A stretch of DNA of 64,000 nucleotides from Streptomyces spinoverrucosus (GTDB lineage Bacteria > Actinomycetota > Actinomycetes > Streptomycetales > Streptomycetaceae), in assembly GCF_006539505.1 (NCBI RefSeq), contig NZ_BJND01000020.1, positions 1-64,000 of the forward strand. The letters are read 5' to 3'. A model generated the notes under the pieces. It did not search any database and was not told the origin of the DNA. It saw only the letters and a program-made list of their open reading frames with translations. The first letter of the stretch is position 1. Each line of letters starts with the position of its first letter. Below, in pieces: positions 52,038-60,259 of the stretch. A program made the translations under genes and the position numbers.

Positions 52038-53636
52038 GTGAGTACCACCGCCCTGGATCGCACCGATCCGGCCGTCGCACCGCCGCCCGCGAGGTACTCG
52101 CGGGCGGCGCGTTTCCTGCTCCTGCTCGCGGTGTTCGTCTGTGCGGCCTGCGGTCTGGTCTACGAGCTGGCGTTGACCGCGCTGGGCAGTTACCTCATCG
52201 GCAACTCCGTGACGCAGACCTCCGTGGTCATCTCCGTCATGGTCTTCGCCATGGGCATCGGTTCCCTGGCCGCGAAGCCGATGCAGCGGCGCGCGGTCGG
52301 AGCCTTCGCTCTGCTGGAGGGGGCGCTGGCGCTCGTCGGCGGTCTGTCGGTGCTCGTCCTGTACATCACGTTCGCCTGGCTGCGGATCTATATGCCGGCC
52401 ATGGTGGCGATGTCGTTCGTCGTGGGCCTCCTCATCGGAGCGGAGATTCCGCTGCTGATGACGCTGCTGCAGCGGATCAGGCGGCAGGAGGCGGGCAGCG
52501 CGGTCGCCGACATGTTCGCCGCGGACTACGTCGGGGCGCTGGTCGGCGGGCTGTGCTTTCCGCTGCTGCTCCTGCCCACCTTCGGGCAGCTCAAGGGCGC
52601 GCTGGTGGTGGGCGCGGTCAATGCCGTGGCCGGTGTCGTTGTCGTCCTGTGGATCTTCCGCCGGGAGACGCGACGCGCCGTGCGCCTGGCGTTGCTGGCC
52701 GGGTCCGCCGCCGTAATCGCCATTCTGGGCACGGTCTATGTCCTCGCCGACGACATCGAGGTGACGGCGCGTCAGAAGCTGTACCGGGACCCGATCATCC
52801 ACGCCGAGACGACGCCGTACCAGGACATCGTCATCACCCGGTCCACCGCGTTCACCGGCAGCCCCGACACCCGGTTGTTCCTCAACGGGGACCTGCAGTT
52901 CTCGTCCGTCGACGAGTACCGCTACCACGAGGCCCTGGTGCATCCGGCGCTGTCGGGGAAGCGTTCCTCCGTCCTGATCCTTGGCGGCGGGGACGGGCTG
53001 GCCCTGCGGGAGGTGCTGCGCTACGACGGCGTCGAGGAGGTCACGCTGGTCGATCTCGACCCGGCGATGACACGGCTCGCCCGCACCTTCGGGCCGTTGG
53101 CCGACCTCAACGACGACGCGTTCGACGATCCCCGGGTCAACGTCGTCCACGCCGACGCCTTCAACTGGCTGCGGGACGCCGGCCGGCGCCATGACGCGGT
53201 CGTCATCGACTTTCCGGACCCGGACACCGCCGCGCTGGCCAAGCTCTACAGCGTCGAGTTCTACCATCTGCTCCGGCACGTCCTGAACCCGGACAGCCGG
53301 GTCGTGGTGCAGGGCGGGTCTCCGTTCTTCGCCCCCAAGTCGTACTGGTCCATCGCCACCACGATCGAGCAGGCCGGCTTCCGCACCACCGAGTACCAGG
53401 TGGATGTCCCCAGCTTCGGCAACTGGGGGTACGTCCTCGCCGCCCCCGGCGCCGACGGCCCGCCGCCGACACTGCGCCTGGCCGCGGACGCCCCACCCCT
53501 GCGCTTCCTGGACGACGCCGTACTCAAGGCCGCCACCGTCTTCCCGGTCGACCGCCGCCCCCAGAACGTCCGGGCGAGCACCTTGATGGATCCGGCGGTA
53601 CTCGAATACACACGGCACGAGTGGCAGAACTACTGA
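52038..53636 (+). CDS. Membrane-linked spermidine synthase-like aminopropyltransferase
   Basis: The 532-residue protein has about seven membrane segments in the first 230 residues (ARFLLLLAVFVCAACGLVYE, VVISVMVFAMGIGSLAAKPM, MVAMSFVVGLLIGAEIPLLM) and a C-terminal SpeE-like Rossmann domain. There YQDIVITRS and VLILGGGDGLALREVLRYDG (from about residue 311) bind the aminopropyl donor, VTLVDLDPAM follows, and DAVVIDFPDPDTAALAKLYS contains the D-x-x-D region. The membrane part and the DUF350/DUF4247 partners suggest a substrate at the envelope, not free putrescine. GTG 52038. Confidence 0.85.
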   Translation: MSTTALDRTDPAVAPPPARYSRAARFLLLLAVFVCAACGLVYELALTALGSYLIGNSVTQTSVVISVMVFAMGIGSLAAKPMQRRAVGAFALLEGALALVGGLSVLVLYITFAWLRIYMPAMVAMSFVVGLLIGAEIPLLMTLLQRIRRQEAGSAVADMFAADYVGALVGGLCFPLLLLPTFGQLKGALVVGAVNAVAGVVVVLWIFRRETRRAVRLALLAGSAAVIAILGTVYVLADDIEVTARQKLYRDPIIHAETTPYQDIVITRSTAFTGSPDTRLFLNGDLQFSSVDEYRYHEALVHPALSGKRSSVLILGGGDGLALREVLRYDGVEEVTLVDLDPAMTRLARTFGPLADLNDDAFDDPRVNVVHADAFNWLRDAGRRHDAVVIDFPDPDTAALAKLYSVEFYHLLRHVLNPDSRVVVQGGSPFFAPKSYWSIATTIEQAGFRTTEYQVDVPSFGNWGYVLAAPGADGPPPTLRLAADAPPLRFLDDAVLKAATVFPVDRRPQNVRASTLMDPAVLEYTRHEWQNY

Positions 53637-53638
53637 TC

Positions 53639-53752
53639 CGTAGGGGCATCGAGGTCCTCACCCGCCTGGCCTTCTACGCCGGATGGCCCAACTCCATGAC
53701 CACGATGAGCCAGCTCAAGGCGATCCTGGAGAACGCCGACCATTCCGGCTGA
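53639..53752 (+). pseudogene. C-terminal stub of a carboxymuconolactone decarboxylase family protein
   Basis: The 37-residue open stretch reads RRGIEVLTRLAFYAGWPNSM and then TTMSQLKAILENADHSG before TGA. EVxTxLAFYAGWPN is the highly conserved end of the CMD/AhpD-like family. The catalytic CxxC half is missing, replaced by the end of the aminopropyltransferase-like gene. The next gene encodes DUF2255, a common neighbour of CMD genes. Confidence 0.65.
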
Positions 53753-53780
53753 GGCTCGCTCTACGATTGGAGAAGCGCCG

Positions 53781-54152
53781 ATGACGACATGGACGAGCGA
53801 CGAGCTGTCCCGCATCGCCGAAGCCGACGAGTTGGAGATGGCGCCGCTGCGGCCTGAGGGCACCCTGCGCAGGCCGGTACCGATCTGGGTCGTCCCCGAC
53901 GGTACCGACCTGTACGTCCGCTCCTATCGAGGTACCGACGGCACCTGGTGGCGCACGGCCCGCGCGAGCCACGAGGGGCACATCCGCTCCGGCGGCGTCG
54001 ACAAGGACGTGACCTTCATGGAGGAGGCGGACTCCGAGGTCAACGACCGTATCGACACCGCGTACCGCACCAAGTACGGCCGCTTCGGCGGCGCCTACGT
54101 CGACCCCATGGTCGCGGCACGCTCGACGACGCTGAAGCTGGTGCCCCGATGA
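53781..54152 (+). CDS. DUF2255 family protein
   Basis: The 123-residue protein begins MTTWTSDELSRIAEADELEM, then VPIWVVPDGTDLYVRSYRGT and GTWWRTARASHEGHIRSGGV, and ends YVDPMVAARSTTLKLVPR. The order matches DUF2255, a small split-barrel-like family often next to CMD genes. Its function is unknown. It is convergent with the GH78 gene, with only 10 bp between stops. Confidence 0.85.
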   Translation: MTTWTSDELSRIAEADELEMAPLRPEGTLRRPVPIWVVPDGTDLYVRSYRGTDGTWWRTARASHEGHIRSGGVDKDVTFMEEADSEVNDRIDTAYRTKYGRFGGAYVDPMVAARSTTLKLVPR

Positions 54153-54162
54153 GCGAAGAGTC

Positions 54163-57100
54163 TCAATGCGGTCGATGAGCGCGAAACCGATAGGACCCCG
54201 ACCCGACCTCGAACACGGCCGCTCCGCCCTCCATCCGGAGGAAGCGAACACCCTTCGCGGCATCGGCCCGTCGGCCGCCCTCGGTCACCGCCCAGCGGGT
54301 CGTCGCCGGCACATGCACCTCCGCGACGGTGTTGACCGGCACTGTCACCCTCAAGTCGACAGCGCCGTTGTGGGTGCTCCAACTCGACGACAGAGGGCCG
54401 TAGACGGTCTTGAGGCTTCCTGAGCCTTCCGTCAGGTTCCCGCCGGGCACCGGCGCGATCCGGGACCGCTTGTAGCCGGGCTCGATCGCGGAGAGGCCGC
54501 CAATGTTCTGGAACATCCAGTCCCCCACGGCGCCGTAGGCGTAGTGGTTGAAGGAGTTCATGTCGACCGGGCCGAAGCTGCCGTCAGGCATGATCGAGTT
54601 CCAGCGCTCCCACATGGTGGTGGCCCCGTTGACGACCTCGTAGCCCCAGGACGGGTAGTCCTTGTGCAGCAGCATCCTGTAGGCGAGGTCGTCCCGGCCG
54701 ATCCTGCTCAACGCGGGCAGCAGCAGCGGCGTGCCGATGAAGCCGGTCCGCAGGTGGTAGTCGGTGAGCGCCAGTTTGGCCACGAACTTCTCGCCGACCT
54801 TCTCCACCAGTGGCGGATCCGAGACGAGGTCCATGCCGAGGGCCATCGCGTACCCGGTCTGCGAGTTGCCCTTCACCGTGCCGTCGGCCGCGACGTAGGT
54901 GGCGGTGAAGGCGTCGCGGATGTCGGCGGAGAGCTTGCGGTAGTCGGACGCCGCCCCTTCATCGCCCAGGGCCTCGGCCATCTCCGCCATCATGCGGGCG
55001 TTCTCGGCGTAGTAGGCGGTGCCCAGAATGCCCTGCTCGGTCGGGTCGTCCAGATGCAGCCAGTCGTTGGTGAAGAACGTGGTGCGGCCGGGTTCGAGAA
55101 GGTCCGGTCCCGCAGTGTCGCGCACGAACTGGAAGAACTTCTGCATGGCGGCGTAGTTCTCCCGCAGGATGCCGGTGTCGCCGTATGCGCGCCACACGGA
55201 GTACGGCACGGTGATCATCACATCCGACCACCCGACACCGCTGTCGCCGAACTGGCCCTGAGGGGTCGGTACGACCGCCGGCAAGTCACCGTTGACGTAC
55301 TGGGAGTTGCGTACGTCCGCCATCCAGTGGGACAGGAACGCCCGGGTGTCCACCAGATAGTTGGCCGTCGGCGCGAACAGGCTGATGTCACCCGTCCATC
55401 CCAGGCGCTCGTCGCGGGCCGGGGTGTCGGTGGGGATGGACAGGAAGTTGCCCCGCTGGCTCCAGGAGATGTTGCTCACCAGCTGGTTGAGCATGCCGTC
55501 GGAGGTCTTCAGCGTGCCGGTGGACGGGAGGTCGGATCCCCACACGACGCCCTTGACGTCGGAGAGCGCAGGCGGCTCGTTCACCCCGGTGATCTCGATG
55601 TAACGGAACCCGTGCTGGGTGAACGTGGGCTCGTACGTCACCGTTCCGGACTCGGCGAACGTGTAGCGGTCGGTGACCTTGGCGCTGCGGAAGTTGTCGG
55701 TGTAGAGGGTGCCGTTCTTGTTGAGCACCTCCGCGTAGCGGATGCGGACCGTCTGACCGGCGGAGCCGGTCAGCCTGAGCCGCGACACACCGACCATGTT
55801 CTGGCCGAGGTCGTAGACATAGGTACCGACGGTGGGCTCGGTCATCTTCTGGGCCTTGAGCACTTGGGTCTGGCGCACCGGCTCGTCGCTCTGCGGGACC
55901 AGCAGCGCGGTACGGGACGGAAGGCTCGCTGCGGGCTCCCACGTCGCGTCGTCGAATCCCGGCCGGCTCCAGCCCGACGGTTCCAGACGGGCGTCGTAGG
56001 TCTCGCCGTCCTGCAGATCAGCCTTGACGTAGGGCCCGTCCGCCGCCTTCCACGAACCGTCCGTGACGATCCACTGGACCGACCCGTCGGTGTACGTGAT
56101 GCGCATCTTCGCCACGAGAGCGGGCGTGTCCCCGTACTGACGGCTCCAGCCGAGCCCGACCTTGCCGGCCCACCAGCCCTCCGCCAGGGACGCGCCGATC
56201 ACGTTGTCGCCGCCGTCGAGCAGCTTTGTCACGTCGTACGTCTGGGACTGGATGCGCTTGTGGTAGTTCGTCCAGCCCGGGGCAAGCACCTGGTCGCCGA
56301 CCGGCTTGCCGTTGATCTCCAGCTCGTAGAGGCCGAGCGCCGAGGCGTAGACCCGCGCGGAGGCGACCTCCTTGCCGGACTCGGTCGCGAAGTCCTTGCG
56401 CAGCTGCGGCTGCGGCCGGGCTGCGGGTCCGTAGAGGGCGTCCGTGGTGCCGGACACGACGAGGGCGGAGTCGACGATGTCGCCGCCGGTGAACGGGTTC
56501 CGGCCGGACGCGAAGTCGGTGTCGAGCAGCGTGCCGCCATCGGCGCCGGTCACGACCGCGTCGTAGACCGTCCCCCGTTCGCCGCAACACGCGTGTGTGC
56601 GGAAACCGATGTAGCCCTTGGTGAACGTGGAGTCAGTAAAGGTGTTGACCAGCTTGCCGTCGAGCGTCGTCTTGATGGTGCTGCCCACCACGTCGTAGCG
56701 GACGGTGTGCCGGCCGGCGAGGAGACTGGCGTTGGTGAAGCCGTAGGGCGCGAGATCCACCTGCTGAACCACGGAGTAGGAGCCCTTGACCTGCTTGTGC
56801 AGTCTCAGCATCGGGGATGAACCCGTGGCGTTGAACTGCCACATGTACCCGTTGCTCACGTCCGAGGCACGCAGGAACATGCCGAAGGCAGCGCTGTCGA
56901 GCTCGAACTCGACCGTGGCGGTGTAGTCGGTCCACTTGTCCAGCTCGCTCGGAGCCGCACGGCGAGTGATCCACTGGGCACCGTCCCAGTCGCCGGCATC
57001 CAGCAGACCTGTCTCAAAGGACGCAGGCGCGCTCCACGGACTCGCAACTCCCTTGTCGTCCCAGGCCCGCACGCGCCAGTAGTAACGCGTGGCCGCCTCC

Positions 57101-57444
57101 AGGGCAGGACCGCCGTACCGCACGCCGACCTGACGGTCGGAGGCCACCCTTCCGGACGACCACACATCAGCAGACCCCGGCGTGCGTCCAACCTGGACTT
57201 CGTAGGCCTTCTGCGAAGTCGCACGCCGGACCGACTCCAACTGCCAGCCGAAGGCGGGGGCTTCGCCGCCGGTGCCCAGCGGGTTCACTCGACTGTTGGT
57301 GGTCAGAGCCTTCACGGTGAGCCGCGCGTCTCGCGCCGATGCCGCGCTGGACACGGACGCCGGTAGGGCCGTCATGCTTCCGAGTACGACAAGCACCAGG
57401 AAACCCCTCAGGAGCACGAGCAGGACTGAGCGCTTTTCGCCCAT
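54163..57444 (-). CDS. Secreted GH78 alpha-L-rhamnosidase
   Basis: The 1093-residue enzyme has a signal peptide (VLLVLLRGFLVLVVLGSMTA), an N-terminal fibronectin-like domain (APAFGWQLESVRRATSQKAY), a concanavalin-like domain, and the Bac_rhamnosid_N domain (ARVYASALGLYELEINGKPV). A (alpha/alpha)6 catalytic domain follows with TDTPARDERLGWTGDISLFA (catalytic-type Asp and Glu), MTVPYSVWRAYGDTGILREN-like and GYEVVNGATTMWERWNSIMP. A C-terminal beta domain ends the protein. It should release L-rhamnose from plant glycosides or polysaccharides outside the cell. ATG 57444 precedes the charged MGEKR n-region. A LacI-type site lies 16 bp upstream. Confidence 0.92.
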   Translation of the reverse strand: MGEKRSVLLVLLRGFLVLVVLGSMTALPASVSSAASARDARLTVKALTTNSRVNPLGTGGEAPAFGWQLESVRRATSQKAYEVQVGRTPGSADVWSSGRVASDRQVGVRYGGPALEAATRYYWRVRAWDDKGVASPWSAPASFETGLLDAGDWDGAQWITRRAAPSELDKWTDYTATVEFELDSAAFGMFLRASDVSNGYMWQFNATGSSPMLRLHKQVKGSYSVVQQVDLAPYGFTNASLLAGRHTVRYDVVGSTIKTTLDGKLVNTFTDSTFTKGYIGFRTHACCGERGTVYDAVVTGADGGTLLDTDFASGRNPFTGGDIVDSALVVSGTTDALYGPAARPQPQLRKDFATESGKEVASARVYASALGLYELEINGKPVGDQVLAPGWTNYHKRIQSQTYDVTKLLDGGDNVIGASLAEGWWAGKVGLGWSRQYGDTPALVAKMRITYTDGSVQWIVTDGSWKAADGPYVKADLQDGETYDARLEPSGWSRPGFDDATWEPAASLPSRTALLVPQSDEPVRQTQVLKAQKMTEPTVGTYVYDLGQNMVGVSRLRLTGSAGQTVRIRYAEVLNKNGTLYTDNFRSAKVTDRYTFAESGTVTYEPTFTQHGFRYIEITGVNEPPALSDVKGVVWGSDLPSTGTLKTSDGMLNQLVSNISWSQRGNFLSIPTDTPARDERLGWTGDISLFAPTANYLVDTRAFLSHWMADVRNSQYVNGDLPAVVPTPQGQFGDSGVGWSDVMITVPYSVWRAYGDTGILRENYAAMQKFFQFVRDTAGPDLLEPGRTTFFTNDWLHLDDPTEQGILGTAYYAENARMMAEMAEALGDEGAASDYRKLSADIRDAFTATYVAADGTVKGNSQTGYAMALGMDLVSDPPLVEKVGEKFVAKLALTDYHLRTGFIGTPLLLPALSRIGRDDLAYRMLLHKDYPSWGYEVVNGATTMWERWNSIMPDGSFGPVDMNSFNHYAYGAVGDWMFQNIGGLSAIEPGYKRSRIAPVPGGNLTEGSGSLKTVYGPLSSSWSTHNGAVDLRVTVPVNTVAEVHVPATTRWAVTEGGRRADAAKGVRFLRMEGGAAVFEVGSGSYRFRAHRPH

Positions 57445-57459
57445 GGCAGCAACTCCGCA

Positions 57460-57473
57460 TTGAATCGTTTCAA
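57460..57473. promoter_or_regulatory. LacI-type operator upstream of the rhamnosidase
   Basis: TTGAATCGTTTCAA is a 12-of-14 palindrome with central CG, the form of LacI-family sites upstream of glycosidase genes. It lies 16 bp before the GH78 start. The repressor is not encoded nearby; the LacI at 32412 has a different candidate site. Confidence 0.55.
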
Positions 57474-57554
57474 ACACTCAGCTTGCCCGGACGCTACTGA
57501 TATGGCGCGGAACACGTCAAGAGGCGGTAAGCAGTGGATTCGCGAACCGGAGTG

Positions 57555-58586
57555 TCATGCCAGTGCGTTCACCGCTGCCGCGAACAGGCGTGGCAGGCGT
57601 GCGGCCGTGGGCACGATGTGTGGGGAGAGCGTCGGCTGTTGACGGGCCCTCACCAGGAGTTCTGTCAGGAGCCGGTGGTGGCGGGTCGCTCGGCTCCAGT
57701 CGGTCTCGTAGCGGCTCGGTGTGCCCCGGCGCACGTTGGCGACCAGGGCTTGGGCGCCGGTGAGGGCGAGGGAGATGCCCTCGCCGGTCAGGGCGTCGAT
57801 GTATCCGGCGGCGTCGCCGACGAGCAGGACCCGCCCGTGGGCGCGGGTACGGGCTCCCTGGCGCAGCGGCCCGGCGCCACGCACCGGGGTGACGGCCGCT
57901 TCCCGGGGCAGGCGGGCGACCAGTTCCGGGAAACTCTCCAGTTGGGTGGCGTAGGGGGCTCGCCGGGTCGTCAGCAGGGCGACGCCGACGAGGGCGGGGC
58001 CGAGCGGGGTGACGTAGGCCTCCGCGTGCGCTCCCCAGTGCACCTCGACGTAGGGCGACCAGGGGGGCACCGCGTAGTGTCGGCGCAGCCCGTATCGAGG
58101 CGTCCCCCGGGTCGTCGTCCCCAGACCGAGGGAGCGGCGTACGGGTGAATGCAGGCCGTCGGCGGCGACCAGCCACCGGGCGCGCAGACCGGTGCCGGGG
58201 ACGGTCACGCCCGTGGTGTCCTGCCGTGCGTCCTCCACCCGCAGGGGCAGTACGGGCACGCCGGCGTCCAGGACGGCCTGGTGCAGGGCGTTGTGCAGGC
58301 CGGTGCGGCGTACGCCGAGGCCGGGACCGTGCCGGAACGCGGCTTGGACTTGACGGGATCCCTGGACGTAGCGGATGCCGGTGATGGGGTGGCCGGGGAC
58401 CTCCAGGCCGAGGGCGGTGAGGGCGCGGACGGCGCCGGGCATCAGGCCCTCACCGCATGCCTTGTCGACCGGCGCCGGGCGTGGTTCGGCGATGACGGCG
58501 TCGAGGCCGGCGCGGGCGGCGTGCAGGGCGGTCGCCAGGCCGGCGGGTCCGCCTCCGGCGATGAGCAGGTCGTGGCAGCCGCTCAC
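57555..58586 (-). CDS. FAD-dependent hydroxylase/reductase (SrsC- or geranylgeranyl reductase-like)
   Basis: The 343-residue flavoprotein begins VSGCHDLLIAGGGPAGLATA with the FAD GxGxxG loop (GGGPAG), then ACGEGLMPGAVRALTALGLE, a DG motif in RWLVAADGLHSPVRRSLGLG, and the second FAD motif RVLLVGDAAGYIDALTGEGI. It is the third gene of a type III PKS operon. In the srsABC operon of S. griseus the third gene encodes a hydroxylase that turns alkylresorcinols into quinones; the same role here is inferred from position. GTG 58586 overlaps the stop of the methyltransferase gene. Confidence 0.82.
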   Translation of the reverse strand: MSGCHDLLIAGGGPAGLATALHAARAGLDAVIAEPRPAPVDKACGEGLMPGAVRALTALGLEVPGHPITGIRYVQGSRQVQAAFRHGPGLGVRRTGLHNALHQAVLDAGVPVLPLRVEDARQDTTGVTVPGTGLRARWLVAADGLHSPVRRSLGLGTTTRGTPRYGLRRHYAVPPWSPYVEVHWGAHAEAYVTPLGPALVGVALLTTRRAPYATQLESFPELVARLPREAAVTPVRGAGPLRQGARTRAHGRVLLVGDAAGYIDALTGEGISLALTGAQALVANVRRGTPSRYETDWSRATRHHRLLTELLVRARQQPTLSPHIVPTAARLPRLFAAAVNALA

Positions 58587-59107
58587 GCGGGCACCGCGTG
58601 GGTGAGGGCCGCGTTCTCGCAGCGGATGCGGACCGTGAGCAGGATCGCGTTGGCGACGGTGAACGCTGCCGCGGTCAGCCATGCGGTGTGTACGAGGGGC
58701 AGGGCGGCGATCTCGACGACGACCGCGAGGTAGTTGGGGTGGCGCAGGAAGCGGTAGGGGCCGGCGCCGACCAGACGGGCTCCGGGGACGACGATGACCC
58801 GGGTGTTCCAGTACGGCCCGAGTGTGGTGATGCACCACCAGCGAAGAGCCTGAGCGAGTACGGCGAGCGCCAGCATGGGCCAGCCCAGCGCGGGCAGGAA
58901 CGGCCGGTCGGCGAGCGCGGGTTCGAGCAGACAGCACGCGAGCAGGCCCGCGTGCAGGGCGACCATGACCGGGTAGTGGCCACGGCCGTGCTCCACACCG
59001 GCGCGGGCAAAAGTCCAGGCCGCGTTGCGGCGGGCTACGACGAGTTCGGCGAAGCGTTCGGCCGCAACGGCGAGAACGAGGAGGACGTACCACGGCATGA
59101 GGGCCAC
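58583..59107 (-). CDS. Isoprenylcysteine methyltransferase-like membrane methyltransferase (SrsB-like)
   Basis: The 174-residue membrane protein has four or five hydrophobic segments (WYVLLVLAVAAERFAELVVA, YPVMVALHAGLLACCLLEPA, LGWPMLALAVLAQALRWWCI) and the ICMT signature GAGPYRFLRHPNYLAVVVEI, the SAM-binding and catalytic region. In srs-type operons such enzymes O-methylate alkylresorcinols. It starts right after the PKS stop (GTG 59107, or ATG 59098) and overlaps the flavoprotein gene. Confidence 0.87.
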   Translation of the reverse strand: MALMPWYVLLVLAVAAERFAELVVARRNAAWTFARAGVEHGRGHYPVMVALHAGLLACCLLEPALADRPFLPALGWPMLALAVLAQALRWWCITTLGPYWNTRVIVVPGARLVGAGPYRFLRHPNYLAVVVEIAALPLVHTAWLTAAAFTVANAILLTVRIRCENAALTHAVPA

Positions 59108-60259
59108 TCACCAGCGCAGCAGGACGAGTTCGGAACAGAACCCGGGGCCCATCGCCATGAGCAGCCCCCAGGTGCCGGGTGCGGGCCGACGGCATTCCCA
59201 GGTGTTCTGCAGGATGTGCAGGACGGAGACGGACGACATGTTCCCCACCGTCGCCAGTGCCCGCCGCGTGGAGTCCAGGGCGTCGCCTGGCAGGCTGAGG
59301 GTGTCGGTCACGGCCGAGAGGATCCTGGGGCCTCCCGGATGACACACCCAGGTCCCGATGTCGTCGGTGGTGAGGCCGTGTGCGGCCAGGAAGGCGCGCA
59401 CGTGTCGGCCGAAGTGGTCCCTCACGATGCCGGGAACACCGGGATCGATCACGACGCGGAATCCGCCGGCGCCGATGTCCCACCCGAGGAGCCTCTCGGT
59501 GTCCGGGTACAGGTGACTGCGGGTGGCGACCACCGAAGGCCCGGCCGCGTCCGGACCCGCGCTGTGGCTGTCATCGCCACTGCCACCGCCGTGTGCGACG
59601 AGCGCTGCCGCACCGTCACTGAACAGGGCACCGGCGACGAGGTTGGCGCGGGAGTCGTCGCGCTGCTGGAGCGTCAGCGAGCACAGTTCGACGGTGAGCA
59701 GCACAGCGGTGTCGTCGGGGTGTCCCCGTAGGTAGTCGTGCACCCGGGCAAGTCCGGCGGCGCCCGCCACGCAGCCCAGGCCGAACACCGGAAGCCTTTT
59801 CACGTCGGGCCGCAGTCCCATGCGTCCGACCAGCCGGGCGTCGAGCGACGGGGTGGCGACGCCGGTGATGGACGCGCACACGAGCAGGTCGACGTCGGAC
59901 GGTCGGAGCTCCGCCTTCTTCAGCGCGCCGGTGAGAGCTTCCTCGCCCAGTTCGAGGCCCGCCGCCAGCCAGGCGTCGTTGCTCTGCCCGAAGTCGCCGA
60001 GAGCGGCGTACCGCTCGATCGGCAGGGCGAGATGGCGCGTGCGCACACCGGCAGACCTGTGCAGGCGGCGTAGCACGGCCCGGTCGGCGCCCGGGGGCAG
60101 GCACAGGTCGCCGATTCGCTCGGTGAGGTCGTCCTGGGCGTAACGGTGCGGCGGCAGCGCGGTGTGGACGGCGACGATCGTCGTCGCCGTGGAGGGCACG
60201 GTCGTCCGGGACGCGGTGGGCGGGTGGGGGACCTGATTGACGATCACAGGGACACGCAT
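59108..60259 (-). CDS. Type III polyketide synthase (SrsA-like)
   Basis: The 383-residue thiolase-fold enzyme has the chalcone synthase-type catalytic triad Cys163 (FGLGCVAGAAGLARV), His307 (GTWVCHPGGPRI) and Asn340 (ATVGNMSSVSVLHI), plus the C-terminal GLLMAMGPGFCSEL loop. It extends an acyl-CoA with malonyl or methylmalonyl units and cyclises to a resorcinol or pyrone. The following methyltransferase and flavoprotein genes are those of phenolic-lipid operons. ATG 60259 has AAGGAAGG about 10 bases upstream; GTG 60199 is a shorter alternative. Confidence 0.9.
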   Translation of the reverse strand: MRVPVIVNQVPHPPTASRTTVPSTATTIVAVHTALPPHRYAQDDLTERIGDLCLPPGADRAVLRRLHRSAGVRTRHLALPIERYAALGDFGQSNDAWLAAGLELGEEALTGALKKAELRPSDVDLLVCASITGVATPSLDARLVGRMGLRPDVKRLPVFGLGCVAGAAGLARVHDYLRGHPDDTAVLLTVELCSLTLQQRDDSRANLVAGALFSDGAAALVAHGGGSGDDSHSAGPDAAGPSVVATRSHLYPDTERLLGWDIGAGGFRVVIDPGVPGIVRDHFGRHVRAFLAAHGLTTDDIGTWVCHPGGPRILSAVTDTLSLPGDALDSTRRALATVGNMSSVSVLHILQNTWECRRPAPGTWGLLMAMGPGFCSELVLLRW

